Origin: Rachicladosporium sp. CCFEE 5018
Lineage: Eukaryota; Ascomycota; Dothideomycetes; Cladosporiales; Cladosporiaceae
Assembly (NCBI GenBank): GCA_002077045.2
Contig: KZ111151.1
Coordinates: 591,718 to 655,717 of the forward strand
Length of the DNA stretch: 64,000 nucleotides
Direction: 5' to 3'
Shown: piece by piece, positions 52,139 through 63,211 of the stretch
Layout of the letters: each line of letters begins with the position of its first letter
How positions within the stretch are numbered: the stretch's first letter is position 1
Notes under the pieces: generated by a model
What the model was told of the DNA's origin: nothing
Databases searched by the model: none
Seen by the model: only the letters and a program-made list of their open reading frames with translations
Made by a program: the position numbers and the translations under genes

Positions 52139-52746
52139 GTTGTCGGCTTTCTTGATTATTTCGGTGTGATTTGTAATGTGCCCAGTACCAGTGAAAGCGC
52201 GTAATTTCGAAGGAGGCTTCGGATATCGATGCTCGATGGTCGCGTATGTTGGGTGGATCGCTGAGTGTGCTGCTGTGATGAGTGGTGATATCCAAGTGAC
52301 CTCGAGTTCTCAATAATAACAATAGCTTGCGGGAGCTCCCGCTCAGGTACGGCGGAGTTAACAACAAAGGCCGACATCGCCTTTGGGCGGATCGAAATGG
52401 CAGCGCGTGCTTCACTTCTTCGACTCGGCGTACAATGTTATCTTGTCACTTCCACTGGTAGATAATATGCACACCACGACTTGAAGACCGCTTCGTCGCA
52501 TACGAGTTGCTCGCGGCGCGCGGTCAATGCGACTCTATCATCAAGGTCTGCTCGCATGAGCTCGCTCCTTTGTACACCGAGGTCAAGCTGTAGCTGTTCT
52601 CCCCTCTGCAGCATTGGTAGAGCCGCAAGATCTCAACTAGATAGGTATATGTTGCCTTCACCATACATCAAGAGAAGCCGAGGATCTTCCATATCCTTCA
52701 CTGTTTCTATTATCACACTGAAATCTCCTGAATTACAGTCAACATC
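52139..52746. other. Divergent promoter region between RCC1 and the cyclase gene
   Basis: 608 bases with no supported gene. Confidence 0.5.
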
Positions 52747-53813
52747 ATGAGTATCCCGAAGTTCTCGGAGCTACCGCTCGACAAGAATGGTCCACATCAC
52801 AACGCTTGGGGCCTGTAAGTCGATGCAATCTCCGTAATTTATCCTTCGTCTCTCATAACTCATGCAGCTACGGATCCAAAGACGAGCTCGGCACACTTAA
52901 TCGCCTTACCAAAGATATTGTTGCATCTGCAGCATCCCTGATCAAGACAGGCGATCGTGTCTCCCTCAATTGGCCACTTGATGCACAGGGTGATCTGCCA
53001 TTCTTTGGCCGGCAAGAATTCCACAAGGAGATCATTCACAAGGCGCCGCGCGTCGTAAACGATGATGTCTGGACGTTCAATACGCAGGTGCGCGCTATTA
53101 AGTAGTCGTAACTAGCATGATCCTGACTACCAGCACAGTCATCTTCCCAATGGGACGGCTTCCGCCACTTCGGCTACCAGAAGGAAGCAGTATTTTACAA
53201 CGGCGTGACTATAGACGATATCCACGGCACCAACGGCAAAGCCAAGACAACGCAAAATGGTATCCACGCCTGGAGCGAGCAAGGCATCGTAGGCCGCGGC
53301 ATCCTGCTCGACTACCACTCCTGGCGTCTCGCCAACAACAAGTCTCATGACGCGTTCAAGACGTCCGCAATCTCCGTCTCTGACCTCCGCGCCGTCGCCA
53401 AAGCGCAAGGAACCAAGATCAAATTCGGCGACATCCTCTTCGTCCGCTCCGGCTACATGGCCGCTTACAACGCCCTTTCGCGTGACGAGATCAGCGCCCT
53501 GCGTGACCGACACCCGAAACCGCAGTTCGCTGGCGTAGAGCAGAGCGAGGAGATGCTAGAATTCATGTGGAGCAATTTCAGCGCTTGCGCAGGCGATCAT
53601 CCGAGTTGGGAGGCGTGGCCGACGCAGCAGGAGTGGAGTTGTCATGAGGTTATGTTGGGTGGGTGGGGGATGCCGATTGGAGAGCTGTTCGATCTGGAGA
53701 AGTTGGGGGAGATTTGTCAGAAGGAAGGGAGGTGGGAGTTCTTTTTGACGAGTGAGGTTTGTAATGTGCCAGGGGGTGTGGCGAGTCCGCCGAATGCGTT
53801 GGCGATATTCTAG
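52747..53813 (+). CDS. Cyclase-family hydrolase (kynurenine formamidase-like superfamily)
   Basis: Exons 52747-52814, 52868-53087 and 53139-53813, introns of 53 and 51 nt, give 320 residues. The joins restore NAWGLYGSKDELGTLNRLT and FNTQSSSQWDGFRHFGYQ, both typical of the fungal branch of the cyclase/PF04199 superfamily. The canonical HxGTHxD metal motif is replaced by SQWDGFRHFG, normal for this fungal branch. Other conserved pieces: GRGILLDYH, GDILFVRSGY and CHEVMLGGWGMPIGELFDLE. The natural substrate is unknown in this branch. Confidence 0.85.
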
Positions 53814-53989
53814 AGCCTGTAGGGGCAAGTCAGCATTTCAATGAAGGTGTGTCATTCATTTTGTACATTGCGACTCTCTCGATATCCTTGGTCGACCTGG
53901 GCTGCATTGCGCATCGCCTGTTCAACGATTCTGGACCTAAAGACATTGTTACAGTTTCATAATGTGTCAGCTCCGGACTTTGCTATCGA

Positions 53990-54084
53990 GGGCTTATGGT
54001 CTAGGGGTATGATATTCGCTTCGCATTCTCTTCCTGTTGGAAATTGCATGTGAATGGTCCGGGGTTCAAATCCCCGTGAGTCCA
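53990..54084 (+). tRNA. tRNA-Ala (CGC) with a 23-nt intron
   Basis: Full cloverleaf: acceptor GGGCTTA/TGAGTCC, D arm GTC/GAT, anticodon stem TTCGC/GTGAA, T arm CGGGG/CCCCG with TTCAAAT loop, discriminator A. The anticodon loop reads TT-CGC-A with the intron at 54026-54048 after position 37, the standard place for nuclear pre-tRNA introns. The acceptor contains a G3-T70 (G-U) pair, the main alanine identity element, which agrees with the CGC anticodon. Confidence 0.88.
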
Positions 54085-54546
54085 TCAATTTTGCCGCTAT
54101 ATATGCATATCACATCTTTTATTTGGTTCCATAGGGTCAAGTATTGCGTCCTGTATCGTCGTTGTCGACTTGGACATCTTTGGTGTGCGGGTTCGAACGT
54201 GATGTGTCGCGGAGCCGGACGGAGCTTTATCCGAGAATTTCGGGACGGAATAGCCTCATGGGGTAACTTAGCCGAACCCAAATATCACTCCACTACGATA
54301 GTACAGCACATCCTACAGGTCAGCAAGCACGGGTCATACGATGCAACCCTTTGACAAAGGTCATGGCAAGGGGTATGTACGTGAGATGCCAATATTCAAT
54401 GCACCCGAGAGATACATGCTGTTTGCCGCTTAGCGACACGAGCCAGCCATCTTTCACGCGTCTTCTACCACGGTGCGTCGCCGGTAATGTCTGACTCTCT
54501 TTGTACTTCTAATCACACAATACTTTACCACGCACTCTTGTAGCAC
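54085..54546. other. Intergenic region after the tRNA
   Basis: 460 bases; nothing recognised. GCGGGTTCGAACGTG at about 54186 resembles a B box but no tRNA fold surrounds it. Confidence 0.5.
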
Positions 54547-55539
54547 ATGAGCGCAATGGAATCGACATCATTTGACGGCAGGAGGCATCGTCATCGTGGT
54601 GAGCGAGACAATGTCATTGGCTCATCAACACAACGTCGCTCGCGGACTCCTCACAATCATCATGTCAGTCGCCGCGAGACAGCAAAGCCAGTGAGACTTC
54701 CTTTTGGACAATCACGGCTTCGCAAGCGGGACTATGATGCTTACTTCACCCTCTTTGCGGATTACTTGGATTTACAGAAGCAGCTGGAGCTATCTGGCTT
54801 GAGTGAGACTGAGGCGAAGGGACGATGGAAAAGCTTCACGGGGAAGTGGAACCGGGGTGAGCTGTCAGAAGGTTGGTACGACCCAAAGACGAAGCAGAGG
54901 GCGGATGCGCATGCAGCGGAAGAGGGGACGATGAGGTCAACGAAAGCACGAGCGGATACGAGCAACGACCGGCAACTTGCGAGTAGGCCGATGACGGACG
55001 CCCAAGAGGATGGGAGCGACGACGGAGATGAGGATTTCGGACCTTCGCTCCCATCTGGACAACGTCCGGGTCTACAAGCACCAAACATACAAGAGCTACA
55101 ACTGCGACGCGAACTCGAGACTGGCGACCGCGAAAGCCAGCATGCGATGCGCAAGCTGGACCGCAAAGAAGAGCATTCAGTCACTCAGGCTCGCCTGGAC
55201 GAGCTCGCACCCCGCGCGGCTGCAGGCACCCGTGATCGCCAGATCGAGAAGCGTCGTGACGCCGCTTTCGCAAACAAAACTTTCGCGGAATCGAAGGATG
55301 CTGGCGTAGCGGAGGTGCCTGAGAGTGATCTCCTCGGTGCGAGTGGAGCGGAAGAGTACAAGGCTGAGGTGCAGAAGAATCAGCGTAAGCAAAGTGAAAG
55401 GGAGATCAGGAAGGAGGAGGTGCTTAGAGCGAGGGCGGTGGAAAGGCAGGAGAAGGTGGCTGAGTTTAGGCGGAAGGAGGACAAGACTATGGAAATGTTG
55501 AGAGAATTGGCAAGGGAGAGATTCGGGGCAGGCGGATGA
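54547..55539 (+). CDS. Conserved charged helical protein
   Basis: Single exon, 330 residues. N-terminal basic region, then a conserved-looking block DYDAYFTLFADYLDLQKQLE through GRWKSFTGKWNRGELSEGWYDP (residues about 62-118), an acidic stretch, then GPSLPSGQRPGLQAPNIQEL and a long charged helix with many Glu/Arg to the end. This layout is found in fungal proteins often called HEL117-like, whose role is unclear; nuclear location is suggested by the basic and acidic patches only. I am not sure of the family. Confidence 0.65.
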   Translation: MSAMESTSFDGRRHRHRGERDNVIGSSTQRRSRTPHNHHVSRRETAKPVRLPFGQSRLRKRDYDAYFTLFADYLDLQKQLELSGLSETEAKGRWKSFTGKWNRGELSEGWYDPKTKQRADAHAAEEGTMRSTKARADTSNDRQLASRPMTDAQEDGSDDGDEDFGPSLPSGQRPGLQAPNIQELQLRRELETGDRESQHAMRKLDRKEEHSVTQARLDELAPRAAAGTRDRQIEKRRDAAFANKTFAESKDAGVAEVPESDLLGASGAEEYKAEVQKNQRKQSEREIRKEEVLRARAVERQEKVAEFRRKEDKTMEMLRELARERFGAGG

Positions 55540-55812
55540 AATCACAATCGAGTAAGCACTGGGAAGGTAGCCTGTGCCCAGGTTGAGAAGTGACCCAGCG
55601 CACCATGTGCAGGTGAAGAGATGTGCTATGATCTGACCTAGTGAAGCCTGACTTGAATGATCTAAATTGATCATGGCCACGGCGGTCGCACCTTCCAACT
55701 CACATCATCACTTGCACCTACACTTTGCACACACACATTTGCAACATCTCTGCGACTAGGGAAACTCACTACATCTCTTCCGCCACCACAAACACAACAC
55801 TCATACATCAAC

Positions 55813-56405
55813 ATGCCTCCGAACCCTCAGGATGACCGCCCGCTCCCTAAGGTACAAGTACCACCTAAACGGAAGACTTGGCAGCAAACTACGGACGCTC
55901 TCAAAAGTGCTCCCAAGGAAGAGCAACGTGCATATGCGGAGAGCATCAGGGCCATGTCTGCGAAAGCCGCTGCACGGGGTGAAGCTGAGCGTGAAAAGAC
56001 GCGGGAGCGACTAATTGCAGAAGCGCAAGAGGTGAACAAATGCCCTATGCCATGATAGTTCCAACTAGCAGGTCACTGAACAGTTGCCAGATTCGCTCCA
56101 GGCCAGACTGGATTTCAGATCCCGAAACACTTCGGCGCGCTGCCCAGGACGTGCTGGACAATCACAAAGACCTGATCCTGGGATGCACATACTGCCAAGA
56201 AGCTGCCACAGATCGCGCGGCTCACTATCGGCGTGACATGGAGTTTCCGCCCGACCTAATCTTCAATTCGGTTGCCGAACTCGAGGAACACATAGTAGAG
56301 AGCACGGCAGCTACGGATGGCGAGCATCACGAGAAGCTGAAGATCGCGGGAGGATGGTATGATGTGGTGCCCGCAGAGCCTGATCACGAAGAGAGCGAGA
56401 AGTAG
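55813..56405 (+). CDS. Hypothetical protein, two exons
   Basis: Exons 55813-56031 and 56091-56405 (59-nt intron, GTGAAC...TTGCCAG, with CTGAAC) give 177 residues. The N-terminal half is a charged helix (EEQRAYAESIRAMSAKAAAR); the C-terminal half has one CTYC motif (LILGCTYCQEAATDRAAHYR), and an acidic region with VAELEEHIVEST. A clear CA-rich leader precedes the ATG. Not recognised. Confidence 0.65.
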
Positions 56406-56528
56406 TGGACTACCTGAAAAATGTCGCAAGATGCGAAGAGCCCGTTACCTGTTACAAGCTCTAACAAATGCATCCCGAGCAGCCAATTTACCAAGCCCGA
56501 GTCCTTGATCTCTTGAACTCCAACTGCC

Positions 56529-57530
56529 TCACTTCTTGAATTCCACCTGCTCCTGCACCTCTGAAGCATGGACCATCACCCTAGGCTGCTTACGATACTT
56601 GATCTTGCACTTCTGCTGCGCTTCAATAACACGAACAATCAGCGTGCTCACAAATCCCTGCATGACAAGCGCCTCATCCTTTCCCTGCGCCACCCGCTCG
56701 AGCAGCTCGGGAGCACTCACATTTACGCGGCGCTGCAGATACTGATAGAACTTCCACGCACTCTGCCGCGTACCATCGACGTCGCGAACAGCATCCTCGA
56801 GTGTCTCTATGACAAGACATCTCAGTGGGTGCGAGAGCACCGACCGGACCTGCTCAGTCACCACTTCGTTCGAGTCTCGAGTTCTCGGAGCATTGCGGAT
56901 GGCGCGATCCATTGCCTGTAGAGCTGATGCCGTGCAAATCTTGATATCTCTGTGCTGGCTACCGCGAGCATGAGAGCGGTTGTCTTTCCCGGCTTCGATT
57001 GGAGTCCAAATCACTGCATTTGGCGCGTGCTTGTACATCCGTGCACGCCAGATTTTCATTGCCCGGAGACTGTCGTTGATCCAGTGCAATTCGGTTTTCA
57101 GCTCCTTGAGAAATTCTCCGCTCACTACTGCTTCGAGGAGGGCAAGCTTGATGTTCTGGCGCGAGCTGTTAAGATCGGTGACCGTCTCTATGAAATCCTC
57201 GTCGAAGACGAGGACATTCTTCGGAAGACGTCGGGGATCTAACCTGAGATACTGAAGGACGATTGGTCCCAGGCGCTGGATATCGGGTCCAGCGCGAGAC
57301 CATATGGGTTGTCTGCAGTTTGGACAATTCCGGCTTTGCTGGAACCAGGTGAAGATGCATGCTTTACAAAAGACATGCGTGCCGTGGAACAGCATTGGCT
57401 CGCACTCTTCGGTCAGCGGCGATCTACAGATTGAGCAGTCGCTGTGCTCGGGTGACAGGTCGGAGATGTCGACGGTGTATGGTTGGCGGGCGAGCTCCGA
57501 ACGACGCGGCAGTGGCGTGAAGGTCGGCAT
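56529..57530 (-). CDS. RING-type zinc finger protein with one altered ligand
   Basis: Single exon, 333 residues. The RING lies at residues about 32-78: DCSICRSPLTEECEPMLFHG, then THVFCKACIFTWFQQ and NCPNCRQPIW. The third Cys of a C3HC4 RING (the Cys two before the His) is absent; a His lies three before it instead (FHGTHVFC), so zinc could still be bound or the domain could be partly degenerate. The rest is helical without known motif. E3 ligase activity is only a possibility. Confidence 0.75.
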   Translation of the reverse strand: MPTFTPLPRRSELARQPYTVDISDLSPEHSDCSICRSPLTEECEPMLFHGTHVFCKACIFTWFQQSRNCPNCRQPIWSRAGPDIQRLGPIVLQYLRLDPRRLPKNVLVFDEDFIETVTDLNSSRQNIKLALLEAVVSGEFLKELKTELHWINDSLRAMKIWRARMYKHAPNAVIWTPIEAGKDNRSHARGSQHRDIKICTASALQAMDRAIRNAPRTRDSNEVVTEQVRSVLSHPLRCLVIETLEDAVRDVDGTRQSAWKFYQYLQRRVNVSAPELLERVAQGKDEALVMQGFVSTLIVRVIEAQQKCKIKYRKQPRVMVHASEVQEQVEFKK

Positions 57531-58635
57531 ACTGGCAGCCTGGTGTTGTGGTATGCGCGATCGAATGATGCTGCTGGTAGTGGACCAGTGTGTGGGACAA
57601 GTAACTCTGGCCGAGACTGGATTTAAGTGGAATAGAAGATGTTTTGCCTGACACGACTTTCAGTGCGGAAGTTGGCATGATCTGGCATCAAAGCTTGGGA
57701 ATGGAAGAGACTCTATGTAGTCGAGACGCAAAGAAATCGCCACTTGACACACCGTCCTCGCTTTCGGATAACCAAATAGCAGAAAGAGCGATTGTCACGG
57801 TCACTTAAGGACGCTTTCACTTTCGGCAAGATCGTCGAATCTTACTCCTCAAGTCAGGTGACGGCTTGACCATGCTGAGGACAACGAGTGGTCGACCTTG
57901 GAGCTTCGTGTAGCCTAAGCAACGCGCAGCCGTATCGATGTCGTGGTGTTTGGATCATTGCAAAGACCCTTCGCGTGTCTCGAGTGCCTGGCCGCTCACG
58001 TCGACGAGCTGAAGCCTAATTGCATATTGCAGTAGAATCATACGCAAAACCCAGCTTTGGCGGTGCTGGTGACCGCTGCAGTCCTATAGCGTTACGATAA
58101 TCTCGCGGTGGTCTAGTGAGCTGCAAACAGGTAAGGTAGGTCCCTATCATGGGTGGTCAGTATGCCGCGGTCGTGAACGCGCCGACACGGCGGTGATATT
58201 ACGCGTCACTGGGCCGGTCATACAGTGCGCTGATACAGCTGCCTGACAAGTCCAACCTGGGCCGGATTGGAAGGTCGCAGAAACAAAGACGAAGTGATGA
58301 ATGGTGATGTTGATGAAATCGCCAATTCCTTGCTTCGAGAACGAACTCCGAATGCCGGACCCGAGACGAGCACCGCAATGCGCAAACGTTCTGGCGACAA
58401 CCGTTCAGCCCAACGGAGTACGTGGAGTCACGTTGCAGTGCTACGTATGATAACACGAACAGGCAGCCGAAAGAAGTGCATGTATGTACATGTATATGAA
58501 CGCCGTCTACATTCGTTGTCTACTCAAATCCTTCAGTCACTTAGCTCCTAGCACTCCCTCCATTTTCTAACTATTTCGAGCACCCGAGTCATTTTACATA
58601 CCACTAGCGAGAACGAACTCACACAACCCGCTATC
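57531..58635. other. 1.1 kb divergent promoter region
   Basis: No supported gene. GCATGTATGTACATGTATATG near 58480 is a small palindromic alternating stretch. The last 90 bases form the leader of the GNAT gene. Confidence 0.5.
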
Positions 58636-59360
58636 ATGCCCTTCGAAATAGCAAAAGCCACTTCAGCCGACGCTGAGGCCTTGACCCCAATCGGCGTCGC
58701 CGCTTTCCTCACTGACGGCCTGAACCTCCGCATCGGTGATCCACGCACGTTCACCCCAGAGCAAACGCGCGAGTCCGAAGCCTGGAGACAGACTCGATTT
58801 AAAGCTCGCGCCGACGGGCTCGGCAAGTTTTGGTTCAAAGCCATCGACTCGGAGACCGGGCGGATTGCAGGCTACAGCGGGATCTTTACGCCCGAAAGTG
58901 TGAAAGCTGGAGCGGCAAGTCTGAACGCCGGGGATGGCGACATCGAGATCCCAGCTTTCTTGGACCGGGCCTTTATGGATGTCATGGAGGAAAGAATGAA
59001 GGGTTTCAAGGGGAGTGTGCTTGGCGAGAGGAAGGAGCAGGTGTGGTGTGAGTCTTGCGTACCATGGAAGTGAGTACTTGGCGGAGCTGACCTATCGTAG
59101 ACGTGCCGTCAATGGCTGTGCATCCGGATTTCCAGGGCAAAGGTGTTGCCGGTAAGCTGCTAGCGGCAGAGTTCGAGCTCGCAGACGAGGATGGGCAAGA
59201 CGTGTACCTCGAGTCCACGCCGGTGGCGAGGCAGATGTACCAAAGGGCTGGTTTCGAGGCTATCGGGAAGCTGGACTTGTCCGATCTGACCGCAGACGAG
59301 TACTTCCTCACAGCGATGTTGCGGAAAGCGAAGCCGAAACCCTCGGGTGCAGCGGCGTGA
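58636..59360 (+). CDS. GNAT-family N-acetyltransferase
   Basis: Exons 58636-59047 and 59101-59360 (53-nt intron GTGAGT...CGTAG) give 223 residues. The intron falls just before the acetyl-CoA core: VWYVPSMAVHPDFQGKGVAG, where QGKGVAG is the pyrophosphate-binding R/QxxGxG/A loop. LESTPVARQMYQRAGFEAIG is the usual C-terminal helix-strand. Substrate unknown; the fungal family of this shape acetylates small molecules. Confidence 0.85.
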
Positions 59361-59402
59361 GTGTGGACGCACCGCACTCAGATAGACCCTGTCTCAGAGA
59401 AT

Positions 59403-61067
59403 TTAGAGCTTTATGTCGCCACCAAAACCGACTGGTCTGCGTCGCCGTTCGCCAGCTTCACCAGGCTTGTAGGGCACGATGGCCAGGACTTTGTACAAGC
59501 TTCCCATTCCTTCCGATCCGTTGTCAACGAGTCTCTTCCAGCCGCTCTCGATCCTCTTGACTTTCTCGGTAAGCTCTCCCTTCTCCTTTCCTGTACTTCC
59601 ACCTCTCTCTTTGTCCACGGCCAGTTTCACCAGTTGCGTCGCACGCTCCTGTATCCCCATTGCAGTCAGGAACCTTGCCTGGTCGACAGGACCATGTGCT
59701 TCCACTCCGGGTGATCCATTGAGAGCACTCTCGGCGAGGGCGATGAAGTCGACATCTGCGCTGAGATCGGTGGTGCCAGGTGCTTCAAAGGGCGACACAA
59801 GCTTGTGCGAGCGGATGCCGCGAAGGGAGTTTGCTGGGACGGAGGTAGCAGGGCCGTAGTCAATGATCAGGGCTGCACCCGAGGGCGAAAATTTGGTGAT
59901 ACGCTCTAGCGCTGGACCGGAGGAAACTGTTCGAGTAGGTGTTGGGATGCTGGCTGGTTTCGGGACTTCGGTAACGGGAGTAGAGCCGCCAACGCGCTCT
60001 GCGAAGTCACGAAGATATGCTTGACTTTCGGGACTGATCTCAACGGTGGCGTCTGCTTTCGACTGTAAAGCCCTATATCGAGAGGAAGTCTCGGGTAGAT
60101 ACATGGAGTGAGGAGTCGAGGCTCTTGCCTGGCTCAGCTCGAATTCGGGCTGTCCCTCTTCTAATCGATGCGGTGGCTTAGGCGAGACCAACAGCTCCCG
60201 CCATTGAGCTTGCTGTGAGGCTTGTGGTAGTCTGCGCTGTGACTTGATCGGGCCTGTAGGTGTTTGTATGGTTCCATCACTGCTCTCGGGTTGAGGTGCT
60301 GGTGGTACACTCTGGAAAACGTGTATAGGCAGTGCATCGAAGAACTCGTGAGCAACGATGAAGGGTGTCTTGCTTCCATCTTTCGGCACAAATCTCACGT
60401 CCTCAGTCCAGATAATCTTTAGCTCCTTCGAATGCTTGCTCACACTTTGCCACCCCATACTTGTCTCCTCCATGGCATTGTCGCCACATAGCAGCTTGTG
60501 CTGAGCTTCCCTCAGTCGCGGACTAGCCTCGATCATGTAAATCGCCTCGATCGCCTTCGCAAGATCCGGAAAGCTTCGGACAGTTCGTAGCATGTCGTCC
60601 ATGAGTGTGCCTCTTCCAGGACCGACCTCCATGAGGTACACACCCTCATTCTTCTTGCCTTGAGCGATCCATTCTGCGACGAACCAAACGCCAATGAGCT
60701 CGCCGAAGACTTGCGAGATCTCTGGTGAGGTGACAAAGTCGCCCTTACTTCCAAACTGGTCACTCGTGGTTGGAGATGTGGATGTGTAGTAGCCTCCCAG
60801 ATCCGACGTGAGGCATTGTCGCATGAACGAGGCGACCGGTATGGGTCCGGTGGTCTGTATTCGCCTCAGCTATGGTCCGTCTCAGGTGCTCGAGTCTCAT
60901 ACTGTAATCGCCTCAGCCAGCTGCTTAGCCAATGGCGTCGACCACTTGTGTTCTCCGTCTTCGTAAGTTGAGCTCCATCTTGCGCCGGCGATCCGGGTGC
61001 ATCGAGCTGTACATCGAGGGGAATTTTGAAAAAAGGCTCTTGCCGTTCGAGTGAGACTGCTTTTCAT
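59403..61067 (-). CDS. Mitochondrial arginine methyltransferase NDUFAF7 (MidA family)
   Basis: Complex I assembly methyltransferase. Exons 61067-60903 and 60854-59403 (48-nt intron, GTATGA...ATACAG) give 538 residues. The first exon holds a good mitochondrial presequence (MKSSLTRTARAFFQNSPRC) and EHKWSTPLAKQLAEAIT. Conserved: PIPVASFMRQCLTSDLGGYY, FGSKGDFVTSPEISQVFGEL, VGPGRGTLMDDMLR (SAM site), FIVAHEFFDALPIHVFQ, and SGAALIIDYGP. The tail GSLYKVLAIVP is also typical. The protein is longer than human NDUFAF7 because of loops at residues about 260-330. Confidence 0.93.
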
Positions 61068-61272
61068 CGTGTATCACCGAACGATGTTCAGGCTGGACGG
61101 ATGCAATGTCTCGTGAAAGAAGGAGCGATATGCAAGGTGTAGAGGTGAAGCTCGAGTTCCATCTTCTCCGACGTCACCTCCGTGACACACTGCTTCCATT
61201 ATACTGGATCCGAACTGCTTCGCAAACGTTATCGCATGCCAACACTGGACGCAATCAATTAGGATAAGCACC
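61068..61272. promoter_or_regulatory. Bidirectional promoter between NDUFAF7 and the CDK11-type gene
   Basis: Only 205 bases separate the two ATGs, so both genes must be transcribed from overlapping control sequence. No clear TATA on either strand. Confidence 0.6.
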
Positions 61273-62744
61273 ATGACCTCGAGATGGGCGGACTCTGCGG
61301 AAGATGCTGCCGCGGATGCCCTGCGGAAGGCTGAGAAGGAGGAGAAGAAGCGATTGAAGGCAGAGAAGCAACGCAAAGCAGAGGAACAGGTCCAGCAGCG
61401 AGCCGTCGCGAGTAAGGGCAATGGCGCGCACGACTCTGAAGCCCTGACAGAGAGGCCGAGCAAGCGACGGCGTGTTCTAGAAGCTGCGCCCGAGGAGCAG
61501 ACGGATAACGGTGACAGCGAGCGATACCTCTTTCGTTTCGATGCACCAACCTGGCAGCCCTGTCGCTCGGTCGAGCGCTTCGATAGACTCAATCACATCG
61601 AGGAAGGCAGCTATGGCTACGTCTCGAGAGCTCGCGAAGAAGCCACAGGCGAAATCGTTGCGATCAAGAAACTTAAGCTCGACCCACAGCGAGACGGTGG
61701 CTTCCCTGTCACAGCGCTTCGCGAGATTCAATGCCTCAACGCCGCGAAGCATCGCCATATCGTCGACCTCCGCGAAGTAGTCACTGGTGAAGGCGACGCG
61801 AAGGGAGACGTTTACTTGGTCATGGAGTTTCTGGAGCACGACCTCAAGACGCTACAAGAAGAGATGGAAGATCCTTTCCTCCCGTCTGAGATCAAGACTC
61901 TCATGCTACAACTTGGAAGCGCAGTGGAGTATTTGCACGACCACTGGATCCTGCATCGCGATCTCAAGACAAGCAACATACTCATAAACAACCGCGGCGA
62001 AATCAAACTGGCAGACTTCGGCATGGCGCGGTTTTGCGGCAGTCCAGCACCGAAGAATCTCACGCAGCTCGTAGTCACGCTCTGGTACCGCGCGCCAGAG
62101 CTATTGCTGGGCGCGACCGAGTACGAGTCTGCCATAGATCTCTGGAGTCTAGGCTGCATCTTTGGCGAGCTGCTGACGAAGAATCCGCTACTACAGGGGA
62201 AGAACGAAGTGGATCAGTTGAGTAAGGTGAGTCGCGCACCCAGTCACATTCTTCTTGGCTGGAAAGAACGTATACAATATCTCCCACCCTAATTTGATGT
62301 GCACATTAGATCTTTGAACTCTGCGGCATACCCTCCGAAGAGACCTGGCCTGGCTTCAAGCGCCTGCCGAACGCAAGGACGCTGCGTTTACCTACCAATC
62401 AGCGAGCTGCAAAAGGCAGCGTAGTCCGCTCGAAGTTCCCAACCCTGACAAACGCTGGTGTTGCACTTCTCGATGGGCTGCTGTCACTGGATCCTAGCAA
62501 GAGACCTACGGCCAAGGAGATGCTGGGACACAAGTACTTCACGGAAGATCCGAGACCGAAGCCTACGGCTATGTTCCCGACATTTCCTTCGAAGGCTGGA
62601 CAGGAGAAGAGGAGACGTCTGGCTAGTCCGAGTGCACCAATGCGAGGTAAGGCACCGGCTTTGGGTGAGGTGGACTACAGCTCGATATTCAAGGGACGGG
62701 AAGACGAGGAGAAGGGTGGTGGGTTTGCGCTAAGGGTCGTGTAA
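61273..62744 (+). CDS. CDK11/PITSLRE-type cyclin-dependent kinase
   Basis: Exons 61273-62226 and 62310-62744 (83-nt intron) give 462 residues. A charged Ala/Glu/Lys coiled N-terminus of about 100 residues precedes the kinase: EEGSYGYVSRAR (glycine loop), VAIKKLKL (Lys), FPVTALREIQCL (the PITSLRE helix), HRDLKTSNIL, LADFGMARF, VVTLWYRAPELLLG. RLASPSAP follows in the C-terminal tail. Family members work with cyclin L in transcription and splicing, inferred here. Head to head with NDUFAF7 across 205 bases. Confidence 0.93.
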
Positions 62745-62928
62745 GCTACCTTCACACCTTTGCCGGACGTCTGAGAGTCCGCATACCAGCAATGACATGG
62801 CTGTCTGTCTGGACGGGATGATTTGGCACCTGTAAAACTGAGAGTCCACGAGCCGAATACTGTACAAGCTACGGGAACTCCTCCACGACCACAATTCTAA
62901 GACTGGCCCGTTCCTACCATCGACCTTG

Positions 62929-63211
62929 CTACTCGTTGTCCTTGTGCACCTTGCTCTCGCCCTTTCCGGAATCAGTGATCTTGTTACCGCCACCAGATGC
63001 GTTCATTCCCTCAATCGAGTCTCCCTTCTCCTCAGAAGGCATTGGCGCTGCCTTGTCTGAGCGGTCGACCTTGGAGCCCTGAAGCACGATTAGAAATCGA
63101 GTGGTCAAGGAGCAAAGTTGATGAGCGTACAGTCTCTCCTCCAGCTCCGTGAACCTTCGTCTCGCCGAGCTCTTCGGCATTGTCGCCGGCTCCGGATCCG
63201 TCGCGAGGCAT
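62929..63211 (-). CDS. Small hydrophilic Gly/Asp/Lys-rich protein
   Basis: Exons 63211-63131 and 63078-62929 (52-nt intron GTACGC...TTCAG) give 76 residues, a product that no single ORF shows. It begins MPRDGSGAGDN, contains VHGAGGET-GSKVDRSDKAA and ends GESKVHKDNE. It has almost no hydrophobic residues and is probably disordered. The composition resembles small stress-inducible or LEA-like fungal proteins; function unknown. Confidence 0.75.

Noticed and set aside
54180..54200. GCGGGTTCGAACGTG, B-box-like
   Set aside because: No matching stem on the 3' side and no A box at a suitable distance.
58476..58500. Alternating GTATGTACATGTATATG stretch
   Set aside because: A small palindromic simple sequence with no larger structure.
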